A stretch of 64,000 bases of DNA from Podospora comata (lineage: Eukaryota > Ascomycota > Sordariomycetes > Sordariales > Podosporaceae), in assembly GCA_017354895.1 (NCBI GenBank), contig CP071495.1, forward strand, positions 3,641,001 through 3,705,000. Direction: 5' to 3'. This document shows positions 1-10,944 of the stretch, in pieces. Under the pieces are notes generated by a model. That model had not been told where the DNA came from and made no database searches. It saw only the letters and a list, made by a program, of their open reading frames with translations. Position numbers and translations under genes: made by a program. How positions within the stretch are numbered: the stretch's first letter is position 1; the number at the start of each line of letters is the position of its first letter.

Positions 1-461
1 CCTTGTATTTCCAATCGGGGCCTCGGGGGTTAACCCGTCTAGTAGAAGACAGTATTCCACACAGCCATCGTTGAGCACCATTCAAGGTATCTCATCACAA
101 CCCCGCATGGGCGAGAAGACACCGCAGGGAACAAAATGCAAGCCGATTTGGGCAAACGTGTAAAGGCAAGTGTGAAGGGATGAAAGCGAGATGACTGATG
201 TGAACAGGAAAAAGATCGAGAACATCAAAACACCGGAAAGCCGTATAGCTGCGAGAATAGTCCCAGTAGCCGACTCCGACGGTAATCTCCTCCTGCATGT
301 AGTCTCGGGCAGCAATATGGACCCTGCAACAGTAGTTTCGGTGTGGTCGGTGGCCTCCGTGTTTGATGTGCCCCAGTCTGCCCATTCATTTCCAGCCAAG
401 AGGATCGAACTGGCGCTGACCCTACACCAACTGCAACAACTGAGCGTCTTCTCACCGAAAC
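1..461. other. gene-free left edge, 3' side of the first gene
   Basis: This stretch lies downstream of the minus-strand gene that ends at 462. Short open frames occur on both strands but none shows a recognisable domain or convincing exon structure. It probably holds the 3' UTR of that gene and part of a spacer. Confidence 0.5.
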
Positions 462-2000
462 CTAGTAAGGACACTTCCCACAGTACCCGCACTCGTCTGC
501 CGAACAAGCTGTGTAATCGGGCAGCTCCTTCTCATAGTCGTAGCCGTACAGGTTGTCGTGCCAGTACCGATGATCTTCATCGCTGTCCTCCTCGTTGACA
601 TCAGTCTCGGGGTCAAAAGAGTCATGATCAGATCCCTGAGTTTCAGTCTCGCCAACCCCATCATCACTCTCATCTGTCAAGGCCCCACCCTGCAACCCCC
701 ACCGAGCCTTGACTGCATCAGAAAGCGCATCGTTCACATCCGCAAGCTGCTCACGTACTTCTAGCCCGCCAATTCCCGCATACCTCAGCTCCATCTTCTG
801 GTCAGGCATGTCGGAGACAACCTCGATGATCATATCAATGAGACTCTTGAGCTGTGCAAGCTCAGCCTGGTGATCCAACTCCCAACGTTGGACATCCTCC
901 CTGACATCCCTGATATGAATATCCGCCTTTTTAAACAGCCCTTGGGTGTGAAAGGCGAGAATGAACGTGGGGACTTGGGAGACCCATAGACGGGGCAGTT
1001 CCTCGGCAAGATGATCCTTCTTGTCCTTGGTGTAGATGCTACGGGTCTTGAGATCAAAGACTTGAGCTTGCGGGATAAGCTCACCGCCGAATTTGACATT
1101 GATGGTGGTCTCGGTTAATGTAGCAGTGGTCTGGGATGCAAGTCCCATGTCAGCTTCAGAGAGTAAATCCGCAAGAGATGGCTGATCCTTGACGGTTGTG
1201 GACGAGGTGCTATTGACCGAGGAAGGGCCTTGAGCATGGGGCTTGATGTATCCATCTGCTTCGAAGCGAACCAGGATCCGATGACCACCGAAAGTATATC
1301 GAACGATGCGTTGGTGCGAGGCCGACCCCTTGACATCAGGCTCCCAGATGGTGTTAGCCTCGGGAAAGCTGTGACCATATCCACGGACTCCGGGAATGAT
1401 CTCGGTGGGTGTGTTCTCACGTCTCGTGAAGAAGACGGTATTGTGGATTTTTTCAACGAGGATTCGGAACGGCTTGTCTTGCCGGCGAACAAAGCGAAGG
1501 AGGTTGCCCAAGGTGCTTCCACAAGCCACGATATCAACCTCGGGAGAGATGTTGTTGTCCGCCTCCATGGCAGCGATAACACACGGCTCCAATGGGTGCT
1601 TCGGGAATCGGGCGGCGTTTTTGTCTCGGAAGTAAGTCCCATTGTCTTCGTTGAGACGCGACGGAGATGCAACTGGAGCCCACAAAGGTGGCTTGGCTAT
1701 CGTCAAGAACAAGCATTCTGTCAGCAACATCTCTGATGCACGGATAACGGCAGATTTACCAGGCACAAGGATCGTTGGTGCGGCTTCCTTCCCCTCAAGC
1801 CAGTTGTATGATGTGATGAGTCTGCAGTCGCGGATTGAAGGTGAGGCGATCTTGCTGTTGAGATTCATATCGAGATCAGATATCTCGATGGTTTGAACCA
1901 GGTTCCCCAATGGCGGAGGAGGAGATGCCTGGGCCTTCGAAGCGTCATCATACTTCCGGTTAGTGTAGCGGCTGCGAGATTTGTACCAAGTCGAAGTCAT
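462..2000 (-). CDS. conserved fungal protein with Cys-rich tail, possible Rai1/DXO-like nuclease fold
   Basis: Single-exon ORF of 512 residues with an ATG start at 2000. I recognise the family from the pattern GYGHSFPE (about 207-214), HQRIVRYTFGG (about 229-239), RFEADGY (245-251) and VFDLKTR (314-320). It is widespread in filamentous fungi and is often labelled geranylgeranyl pyrophosphate synthetase in databases, but no prenyltransferase DDxxD motif is visible. The E-x-D followed about 65 residues later by D-L-K resembles the metal-binding E-x-D and E-L-K elements of Rai1/DXO decapping nucleases; this is my inference. The C terminus is strongly acidic (about 440-478) and ends in a Cys cluster, C-x4-C-x2-C-x2-C (499-510), that may bind zinc. 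A piece of its 5' leader recurs at 11646-11672. Coding potential is clear, function is not. Confidence 0.75.
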   Translation of the reverse strand: MTSTWYKSRSRYTNRKYDDASKAQASPPPPLGNLVQTIEISDLDMNLNSKIASPSIRDCRLITSYNWLEGKEAAPTILVPGKSAVIRASEMLLTECLFLTIAKPPLWAPVASPSRLNEDNGTYFRDKNAARFPKHPLEPCVIAAMEADNNISPEVDIVACGSTLGNLLRFVRRQDKPFRILVEKIHNTVFFTRRENTPTEIIPGVRGYGHSFPEANTIWEPDVKGSASHQRIVRYTFGGHRILVRFEADGYIKPHAQGPSSVNSTSSTTVKDQPSLADLLSEADMGLASQTTATLTETTINVKFGGELIPQAQVFDLKTRSIYTKDKKDHLAEELPRLWVSQVPTFILAFHTQGLFKKADIHIRDVREDVQRWELDHQAELAQLKSLIDMIIEVVSDMPDQKMELRYAGIGGLEVREQLADVNDALSDAVKARWGLQGGALTDESDDGVGETETQGSDHDSFDPETDVNEEDSDEDHRYWHDNLYGYDYEKELPDYTACSADECGYCGKCPY

Positions 2001-2215
2001 GGTATGGTGTTGGGCAATGGTGAAGATATGGGAAGAAGCGATGCAGCAGAGGGATCAGAATGAACGACGTATTAGTTGAATTTCAATGCAGGAAGGATAC
2101 CGAGGACAGAGTATAAATGTTGGCTCTCGCTAGTTGACCGGCGACTCGATGCCGTTGCGTTTGCACCTGGGGTGCAGTGCATACCCGTGTTGACTCACAC
2201 CCCTTTATTTTTCAC

Positions 2216-2455
2216 AGCGGCCCTTGCCACAAAATAATTGAGACTCTAAAGCAGGTTAACATGCCTTGAAGGATGGTCCACAGGTCTTTACAGATAGTCA
2301 ATAGGCCTTAAAACATAGTTTATAGGCCTTTGAGGATAGTTAATAGGCTTTAGAAGATCATTCAAAGGCCTATGGATTTACTTTCGAGGTATAGTTTATA
2401 GTATAACATGGGTTAACTTACTTTTGAGTGTCAACTATTTTGTGGTGAGGGTGCT
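2216..2455. mobile_element. MITE-like element with about 45-bp terminal inverted repeats
   Basis: The left end (2216-2260) and the reverse complement of the right end (2412-2455) align over 45 positions with about nine differences, mostly transitions, and one 1-nt gap. Both ends contain CCACAAAATA, and both TIRs finish inside at GTTAAC. The element has no coding capacity. Its centre is filled by 21-bp tandem repeats. A possible TA target duplication survives at the right border (TA at 2455-2456), while the left border reads CA, so the duplication is uncertain. It sits about 220 bp upstream of one start codon and 580 bp upstream of the other, so it could affect the shared promoter. Superfamily not assigned. 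Confidence 0.6.
2265..2369. repeat. 21-bp tandem repeat, five units
   Basis: Units at 2265-2285, 2286-2306, 2307-2327, 2328-2348 and 2349-2369 are each exactly 21 bp. They share the pattern CTT, then purine-rich bases, then ATAGT, and end in AATAGGC. They fill most of the interior of the inverted-repeat element, with a degenerate partial copy following to about 2400. Confidence 0.8.
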
Positions 2456-3033
2456 AGGTTCGGCTTGATGAGAGGAAAGGAGCTGGGCTGCAACGTGGGG
2501 GAAGTACACACCTCGGGCTGCTGTATTAGAAACGCCACACGGGAGGGAGCGGCTGCATCCCGCAGGGTAAATCCTGATGACCACATCTCCAAACAAGGAC
2601 ACCAGGAATATCAGGTAATTCAAAAGTCTGGCTTTCAGTGTTTCAGTCTTGCGCAAAAGATAGGCTCATTAGGCATCTTTTGCCTTCGATGCAGTGAGGC
2701 CCGCCGCCAACACAGCCCGACACGCAGCACAACAAGCAATGTGATTCGTTGTGTCCAAATGGCGGCCGTCCGCGTTGGCCAAAGTGAGGCTTTGCGGGGC
2801 CGTTGACCGGGTCGTACAAAGCGGGATACAGCAAGTGGCATCATGGACCTATGAAAACAGGTATGCTATCCGTGTGCAAACAGAAGGGTATGCCTCCGGT
2901 TTTGAGGAGGAAGGAGGACCACGGGGCTTTTGATATCTTAGGGTAACCCCTTGAACATGACTGTGATCTTTTCTCCCAAAGTTCTGCACACAACTCTATC
3001 CATCCACTTCATCCCACCTTTGTTGAATCAACC

Positions 3034-6000
3034 ATGGCGTCAACCGACAACTCAGTAAGAGCCAATCGCCTGCGCACGCTCTTTCGAGAGACCGTTGCTG
3101 GGACTCGACCTATCAGGACTCCCCAGGGTGCCCAGCTATTCCTCGAGGCCGTTCGAGGTCAGGAGAACCCCAGTGCTTGCGTCGAAACTATCGTTGGGAG
3201 CACTGCCGGTGTTGACTCTGTCAGGGACTCGGTCCGAGCCGATTTGTCTTTGCGCTTCATGATTGCCAGTACTCTTCCACTCCTGCAATACCTGTCCCAT
3301 CCTGGCATCAAAGTTCTAGCCGACGGGCAGCTGTTGCGGCAGGTTCTTTTGGCCATTGCGCAGCCTCCGACCGTATGGAATGCTCTGGTCAAATTCTTCA
3401 AAAACCACGAGATCCCTGATGCCAGTCTCTGCGGCTTCGCTTGGCTGGCTCTTGAGCTTGCGCTTCTCCCACCCACCACCAACGTGAATGTGATTGATGA
3501 TGTGAGGGCCATCTCTGAATCCAAGGGACTCCTCAAGTCAGAGGGCCATGTGACGCGCGAGTATGGCTACCTGATTCAAAAGGTGTTGCGCATTCGGGGC
3601 TCGCCTGAGGAAGGTGATGTCGGGAATGCGGGACCCGGAGGGCGACACGACAATGACCTGGCCGACTTTCGAAGAATTAGCATCTATCCCACGACTGACG
3701 AGTTCCTGTCGACTCAGCTCCCATTCTACCAGACGGCAGTTGATGTGCGCGAGACTGACCTGGAGAAGCGACCGAGTGTGCATCTCGACAACCAGTTTCG
3801 CCTGCTGCGAGAAGACATGCTGGCCGAGCTGAGGGAAGACCTGCAGGTGGCCATGGGCAGCAAAAAGGGCGGCAACAATCGGAGGTCGTTCATGCTCGGC
3901 CGACTGGATCCAGTGGGAATTGACGTGGGCAACTTGCAGCCGAGGGGGAAAGCCAAACCGTGTACCCTTTTGATCAGGTGCTTTGAAGGGTTGCACTTTC
4001 TCGAAAAGATGAAGCCCGAGGAGCGGAAGAAGTACCTCAAGGACGAAACAAGTCTCCTCCGCCATCAAGCATTTGGTGTCCTCTGTCGCGACAAGGAGAT
4101 CTTTGGCTTTGCTTTTGTTGACCGCGACGTCGACAACCTCGCCAAGTCACCCCCCATCGTTTCACTGCAGTTTACCGACGAAAATGGTCTTCGCAATGCC
4201 ATCCTCGCTCTCACCCTGCCCAGACGCGAGTTTGTGCAGTTCATCTTGGTCGGCACCCCAGTCTTTGCCTACGAACCCGTTCTGCTGGGCCTCCAACGAT
4301 CCGCCGACATGCCTCTCATGGACCTGCTGGTCAACCCCGCGCTCATAGCAACATCTGACTTCAGCATCCCCCCCAAGCTACGGCCTTTGGTGGCCCAGCT
4401 TGTTGAGGACAGTAGACATCTCGCCGGCGAGGGCACTGTGGACCTTGACACCCCAACCGGCACCATCTCGATTGACAAGTCCCAGCTGGTGGCCCTCGTG
4501 ACCTCTTTGACCAAGCCTGTGAGTCTCGTGCAAGGCCCTCCAGGTACAGGAAAATCCTTCATCGGCGCTCAGATTGTCCGTTGTTTGCACAAGGCGGGCT
4601 TGAGGATTCTCGTTCTCAGCTACACAAATCATGCCCTCGACCAGTTCATGGAGGATCTTCTCGATGTTGGAATTCCTGACACCGCCATGGTCCGTATCGG
4701 CTCCAAGGCGAAGTGCACAGATAGGACCAGCGCCCTTCTTCTTTCTGCGCAACAGGGCAGTTATAGACGCAGCCGGGATGGTTGGGCTATTGTCGACGAT
4801 CTCAGGCAAAAAGCAACTAAGCTGGCCACAGAACTCCAAAAAATGCTACAGAGTTATTTACACTCACCATTTCGTTGGCAGGAGATTTCAGAATACCTAG
4901 AGTTTTCGGATCCGGATGCCCACTTCTTGCAGGCTCTTCAGGTTCCCGAGGGCGAAGATGGGTGGCGGCGGACCGGCCAAAAAGGCAAGGAAATCGAGGA
5001 AGACTATCTGTTCAAGCTGTGGATGGCTGGCCAAGGCCCTGGCATCTTCAAGAATAACATCCCCAACATTTCCCGTGGAGTCTGGAAGATGCCTCACCCG
5101 ATTCGACTGAGCCATATTGAGAGATGGACCAAGGCCATGGCTGAAGAACGACTACACACGTTGCAGGAGGTAGCACGCCAGTATGGAGATCTTCAGAGAG
5201 ACTTGGAGATCCAGTTCAGTCAGTCTGATAATCAGATCGTGCGTCAAAAAAGCATCATCGGTTGCACCACTACCGGCGCTGCCAAACATATTCGTTTGAT
5301 CCGTGCTGCTGAACCAGACGTCATACTGGTGGAAGAGGCCGGAGAGATCCTTGAGAGCCACATTCTGACGGCACTCTCACCCACCGTCAAGCAGCTTGTT
5401 CTCATCGGTGATCACAAGCAGCTGCGGCCCAAGATCAACAACTATGCATTATCAGTCGAGAGAGGTGACGGATTCGACCTGAATCGATCTCTTTTTGAGA
5501 GGCTGATCCTTCAGGGAGCCAAGCACGCCACTCTTCAGAAACAGCACCGCATGATTCCAGAGATTTCCTGCTTCGCCCGCGAGCTCACATACCCTGAGCT
5601 TCTCGACGGCCCCAAGACAAGCGGCCGCGAACGCATTCGTGGGTTGCAGAATAGAGTTGTGTTTCTGAGCCACACGAAGCCGGAAGACATCGATAGAGCG
5701 GTCAAGGACCGCCGCGACCCGGGTGCGAAAGAAAGCAAAAAGAACCAGTTTGAAGCCGAAATGGTCTTGCGTTGTGTCAAGTATTTCGGACAGCAGGGCT
5801 ACAGCTCCAACCAGATCGTCGTCTTGACTCCCTATCTGGGTCAGCTGCGTGTTTTGCGAGACGTCTTCTCCAAGAACAAGCATGATCTTGAGATTAGCGA
5901 GATGGATAAAGCTGAGTTGATCAGAGCCGGGTTGATCTCAGAGGCCGCCGCCAAGGTTGACAAGAAGCCTGTCCGGATATCGACCATTGGTGAGAGCATC

Positions 6001-9000
6001 TTGACATACACCCACAGAAATATTGCAAAAGAGACTAACACTTGACGACCACAGACAACTACCAAGGAGAGGAAAGTGATATCGTAATTGCTTCCCTCAC
6101 GCGTAGCAACAGCGCTGGTGATGTCGGTTTCATGTCTGCCCCGGAGAGACTCAACGTTCTGATCACACGAGCCCGCAACTGCCTTGTTCTTATCGGAAAC
6201 ATGGACACCTTCAAGCAGAGCAAAAAGGGTAGAGCGGCCTGGGCTCCTTTTTTTGAGCTTCTGAACAAGAACGGCAATCTTTACGACGGACTTCCAGTCC
6301 AGTGCGAAAAGCACCCATCGACTCTGGCATTGTTGAAGGAGCCTGTTGATTTTGACAAGTATTGCCCCGACGGGGGGTGCACTGAGCCTTGGTATGTTGT
6401 GGCCCCGAACGTTTCTTTTTTTTTCAAAACAGTGGCAGGGCCACTGTTCAGCATATCCTCTTTCCAGCATTGGGCTTGGCACTCGGTGTAACATTGTTTG
6501 TTTTCTTTTCTCTTCTTTTTCTTTTTTCTTTTCCTTTTGCTTTTCTTTTTTCTTTTCCTTTTGTGTTTTCTCTTTTCTCCTTTCCTCCCCCTCTTCTTGG
6601 TCTCGTTTTTTGGTCTTTTCCCTTTTCTTTCTTTTTTTTTCTTGCGTATTATCATCATCACCATGTTGTGGCCCCTTGACTTCTAGTCTATCTTGCAGCT
6701 CTATTATTCTGTTCACAAGGTGCAGGGCTAACTGGATTCTACACAGTGATACACTCCTCAGATGTGGCGTTCACAAATGTCGATCTCGCTGCCACCGCGT
6801 TGACGACCACTCCAGGACGGAGTGCAATCAACTCATCAGCCGAGTTTGCGCCAGACAGCACAAGGTGAAAGTGCGATGTGGGAGGCAGAATGAGGGATGT
6901 GTCAACTGGTATGTTTTCATGCTCCACGCGTCCATTGGTAATTACGTTACGCGTTGGAAACTTCAACTAACACAGTAGCAGCATCAAGGAGGATAAAGAG
7001 ATGGAACGCAAGGCCAAGAGAGATTTGAAGCTGGAGGAAGAACGCAGAGCACGCGAGGAGGAGTACGCACGCACCTTGAAAGAGATCCAAGACGAAATTG
7101 AACATCAGAGGCGCGTCAACAAGTACCACGCCGAGGAAAGGAACCGGAGCGAGACCATTGAACAGCAAAAGGCAGACCTCGAAGCGTTGAAAAAGGCCGA
7201 AATCAAGCTCCGTCAACAGAATGAGCAACGTGCAGAGGCGCAAGCCCAATCAAAAGATAGAGCCACTTCCAAGAGCACCAAGAAAACGTCAGCCAAGTCT
7301 TCCGAGGAGTGGACAAGTGAGTCAAAGGCAGAATGGGAATTTCTGAAGCAGTCGGAGCCAGGGACTTACAGCAAGGCACTTGATGAGCTGATGGCCATGA
7401 TCGGGCTGGAGGATGTCAAGCAAGAATTTTTGAACATCAAGTCAAAGGTTGATACGGCCTTGCGGCAAGATGTATCACTGGCCAAGGAGAGATTCAGCTG
7501 CTCCATGCTGGGGAACCCCGGAACTGGTAAGTCACCCACGCCATCTCACTCTTCAGGTCTAATCTCTCTACCTCTCTCTAGGAAAAACCACTGTGGCCCG
7601 TCTGTACGCAGAGTTTCTCACGGAGCTTTGTGTCATTCCGGGCAACTGTTTCGAGGAGAAGACCGGTGCAGGCCTGGCGAACATTGGTGTTTCTGGTTGT
7701 ACCAAGCTGATTGATGGAATCCTCAACGCCGGCGGCGGTGTTCTTTTCATTGACGAGGCATACCAACTCACATCCGGCAACAATCCTGGTGGCGCCGCTG
7801 TTCTCGACTACCTTCTGGCTGAAGTCGAGAACCAGAGAGGCAAGATTGTCTTTGTCCTGGCTGGTTACAGCAAGCAGATGGAGAGCTTCTTTGCACACAA
7901 CCCTGGACTGCCAAGCCGATTCCCAGTCGATATGACTTTTGCCGATTACACCGATGATGAACTTTTGAGAATACTCGAGCTCAAGATCAACCACAAGTAC
8001 AACGGTGCGATGGACTGCGCCGATGGCCTACGTGGGCTCTACTGTCGGATTGTGAGCCGGCGTATCGGGCGAGGACGGGGTAAGGAAGGATTCGGCAATG
8101 CGCGCGCTGTTGAAAACGTGCTGGATATCATCTCGAAGCGCCAAGCCAATCGTTTACGACGTGAGAGGAAAAAAGGTGCCAAACCAAACGACCTTTTCTT
8201 CACTAAAGAAGACCTTATCGGTCCGGAGCCTGCGGAGGCTTTGACCAATTGCGCCGCCTGGAAAGAGCTTCAAGGGTTGATTGGCCTTCAGTCTGTCAAG
8301 GATGCTGTTCGCTCGCTTGTCGACAGTATTCAACAGAACTATGTGAGAGAACTGGAGGAGAAGCCACTTATCGAATACTCTCTCAACAAGGTTTTTATGG
8401 GAAATCCTGGCACGGGCAAGACGACTGTGGCGAAGTTGTACGGGGCTATTTTGGTGAAACTCGGTTTGCTCTCCAAAGGCGAAGGTATGTATTTTGTCTT
8501 TTGGTCTCTACGGGCTTGGAATCTTTGAGTAACCACTTCAACTGTTCTGGGCGAGAAGCTAACTGTCAACAGTTGTGGTAAAGAACCCGTCAGACTTTGT
8601 TGGCGGTGCTCTGGGCCAATCAGAACAGCAGACCAAGGGAATTTTGGCGGCAACTGTTGGAAAGGTCTTGGTCATTGACGAAGCCTATGGTCTTTACGGA
8701 GGAGGAGGCAGCCAAGGCTCAGTCTCGGACCCCTACAAAACCGCTGTCATCGATACCATTGTGGCTGAGGTGCAGAGCGTCCCCGGCGACGACCGCTGCG
8801 TCCTGCTTCTGGGCTACAAGGATCAGATGGAGACAATGTTCCAGAATGTGAACCCTGGACTGAGCCGGCGGTTCCCCATTGCTTCTGGGTTCAACTTTGA
8901 GGACTTCTCGGACGAGGACGTTCGTAAAATCTTTGACCTCAAGCTCAAGAAGGCGGCATACCAAGCCACTCCCCAAGCCGTTGCTGTTGCCATGGAGATG

Positions 9001-10560
9001 ATCAAGAGGGCTCGCAATCGACCCAACTTTGGAAATGCTGGCGAAATCGACATCCTGCTCGATGCAGCCAAGGCTCGCCACCAAAGACGTCTCAGCAAAG
9101 GCCAAGCGAAATCGGATAGTCTCTTCGAGGCCGTGGACTTTGATGAGAATTTCGACCGTGCAGACAAGTCGACTGCCAGCGTAAAGCAGTTATTTGAGGG
9201 CACGGTTGGGTGTGAGGAGACTGTGAAGCTTCTCGAGGGATACCAGGAAACAGTCCGCACGCTCAAGTCGCTTGATATGGACCCCAAGGAGAACATCCCA
9301 TTCAACTTTCTCTTCCGAGGTCCACCTGGCACTGGCAAAACGACGACGGCGAAAAAGATGGGCAAGGTATTTTACGACATGGGATTCCTGTCAACTGCAG
9401 AAGTGGTGGAGTGCTCTGCTACTGACCTCATCGGACAATATGTCGGCCAGACGGGACCCAAGGTGCAACAACTCTTGGACAAGGCTCTTGGGAAGGTGCT
9501 GTTTGTGGATGAGGCGTATCGTCTAGCCGAGGGACATTTTGCCAAGGAAGCCATGGACGAATTGGTGGATTCCGTCACCAAGGACCGCTACGTCAAGAAG
9601 CTGATCATCATCCTGGCGGGCTACGAAAAGGACATCAACCGCTTGATGTCTGTCAACTCGGGCCTCACCTCGCGCTTCCCAGCTGTGATTGATTTCCGAT
9701 CGCTGACCGCCGATGAGTGTCTGAAACTTCTCTGCAAATTGCTCGGAAAGCAAATGATGGGGCTCAAGAGCAGAGGCAAGGATTTTGATCTCACATGCCT
9801 TGTTGCACCAACGGCTACCTTCAGGCGGGAGGTCATCACCTACTTTACCCACCTCGCCGCCCAAGACAACTGGGCCAGTGCGCGTGATGTTCAGAGTGTG
9901 TCCAGGGCCATTTTCAACAATATGTTGACAGACAAGACAGGGCTTGCCAGTGGCCGTCTGGTGCTGACCGAGGTCGTCGTGACTACCGAGCTGCGGACCA
10001 TGCTGAATGAGCGGGCTTCTCGAAGCAACTTTGATGCGCCAAAGATCGACATTCAGGAGATACTCCGTCGATCGCAAGCCCCGCCGCCGCAGGGACTTCC
10101 CCATCGACCGGCTACGCGTACCACCACTGCCACGGAGATTCAGCAGACAAAGGTTGCAGCAGAACCGGTTATTGAGGAAAAAGAAGAAGAGCCACCCACT
10201 GTTCCCGAGGTCAGCACAACGGACCCAAACAACAAAGACTCTTGGATCAAGCGAGACGCAGGTGTCAGTGATGCGGTCTGGGAACAGCTTCAGCGGGATC
10301 ATCGGGCGGAGGAGGAGCGTGAGGACGAATACAGGCAGCTGTTGGAGGCCAAGGAGAAAGCGACTGAGGAGGCGAGGGAGAGGATTGTGACCAGGTTGTT
10401 GGCGGAGGAGGCTAGAAGAAGGAAGGAGGAGGCAATCAAGGAAAAGTTGAAGGCCATGGGCGTTTGCCCTGTTGGGTACCCGTGGATTAAGCAAGATACG
10501 GGGTACAGGTGTGCCGGAGGGTCACACTTCATTGGGAATGTTGATTTGGGAAACGTGTGA
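3034..10560 (+). CDS. SF1 (Upf1/ZNFX1-like) helicase - NFX1 zinc finger - triple CbbX-type AAA ATPase fusion
   Basis: Six exons by GT-AG and frame: 3034-5989, 6055-6391, 6747-6908, 6976-7526, 7582-8484, 8573-10560, giving 2298 residues. Domains in order: SF1 helicase with Walker A GPPGTGKS at about 501, motif II VEEAG at about 766, LIGDHKQLRP, motif V DNYQGEESDI rebuilt across intron 1, and motif VI NVLITRARN; Cys/His-rich NFX1-type finger (about 1094-1152) whose Cys codons are split by introns 2 and 3; charged coiled coil (about 1155-1250); three CbbX/CfxQ-type AAA modules with Walker A near 1333, 1608 and 1886, Walker B xxDEAYxL each time and arginine-finger RFP motifs; C-terminal coiled coil. 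The helicase part resembles ZNFX1 and fission yeast Hrr1, which act in small-RNA pathways; an RNA-surveillance role is inference. Exon joins are well supported, and motif integrity argues it is functional. Confidence 0.88.
6496..6642 (+). repeat. long polypyrimidine tract inside intron 2 of the helicase fusion
   Basis: About 150 nt of almost pure T and C within the 355-nt intron 6392-6746. The other introns of this gene are 55-88 nt, so this one is expanded mainly by this low-complexity tract. It lies well upstream of the acceptor at 6746. Confidence 0.85.
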
Positions 10561-10944
10561 GGTTCCGGTGTTCACGCTGTACTCTGTATGACGCTGGCAA
10601 TTTGTGGCACAAATAGGAACACCACTTACACCACTCAATGGCAACAGCCACTGCTTGATCAGGGTCGTGGATTAAGTACATCGTTGGGTATTTTTATCTA
10701 CCTACCTAATTACGTACTCTACACAAGAGAAATAATAGATAAGCTGAGATAATAACTTTTATAGCTCGGATAAAGCTAAAATAGGACGCTTTATAGCTTA
10801 GCTAAAGCTAGGATAGGAGTTTTATCGCTTGGATAGAGTCCTGTTGAAGTTTGGATTTATAATTAATAAAAACGGTAGGAAGAAGTTATTGCGTAATCTT
10901 GTTAAACCAGATCGTCCTTTACTTTACTTCAAGTTTCCTGCCAT
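10561..10944. other. spacer after the helicase fusion, mostly AT-rich repeat
   Basis: Contains the 3' UTR of the fusion gene up to about 10690, then a dispersed AT-rich repeat (separate entry). No gene is supported. Confidence 0.6.
10700..10880 (+). repeat. AT-rich dispersed repeat, copy 1
   Basis: This segment matches the reverse complement of 24350-24565 along its length, with shared blocks such as AGAGAAATAATA, TAGCTAAAG and GCTAAAGCTAGGATAGGA. It contains about two and a half internal tandem units of 31-32 bp built around TTTATAGCT...GCTAAA...ATAGGA. It looks like a short non-coding transposon relic. The low GC of both copies would suit RIP-type mutation, though that was not measured. 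Confidence 0.65.

Larger units (their letters stand above)
2001..3033. other. divergent intergenic region between the Cys-tailed gene and the helicase fusion
   Basis: This spacer of about 1 kb should hold both promoters, since the flanking genes diverge. It contains an inverted-repeat element at 2216-2455 (listed separately). The stretch just before 3034 is C/T-rich and ends in TCAACC before the ATG, a typical fungal leader. No supported gene was seen in 2456-3033. Confidence 0.6.

Noticed and set aside
462-2000. True geranylgeranyl pyrophosphate synthase
   Set aside because: No DDxxD motifs or isoprenyl synthase pattern are visible in the protein.
5841-6716. Lys/Glu/Arg-rich minus-strand frame
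   Set aside because: Produced by the polypyrimidine tract in intron 2 and the antisense of the helicase exons.
9523-10494. 323-codon minus-strand frame
   Set aside because: Shadow of the third AAA module of the helicase fusion.
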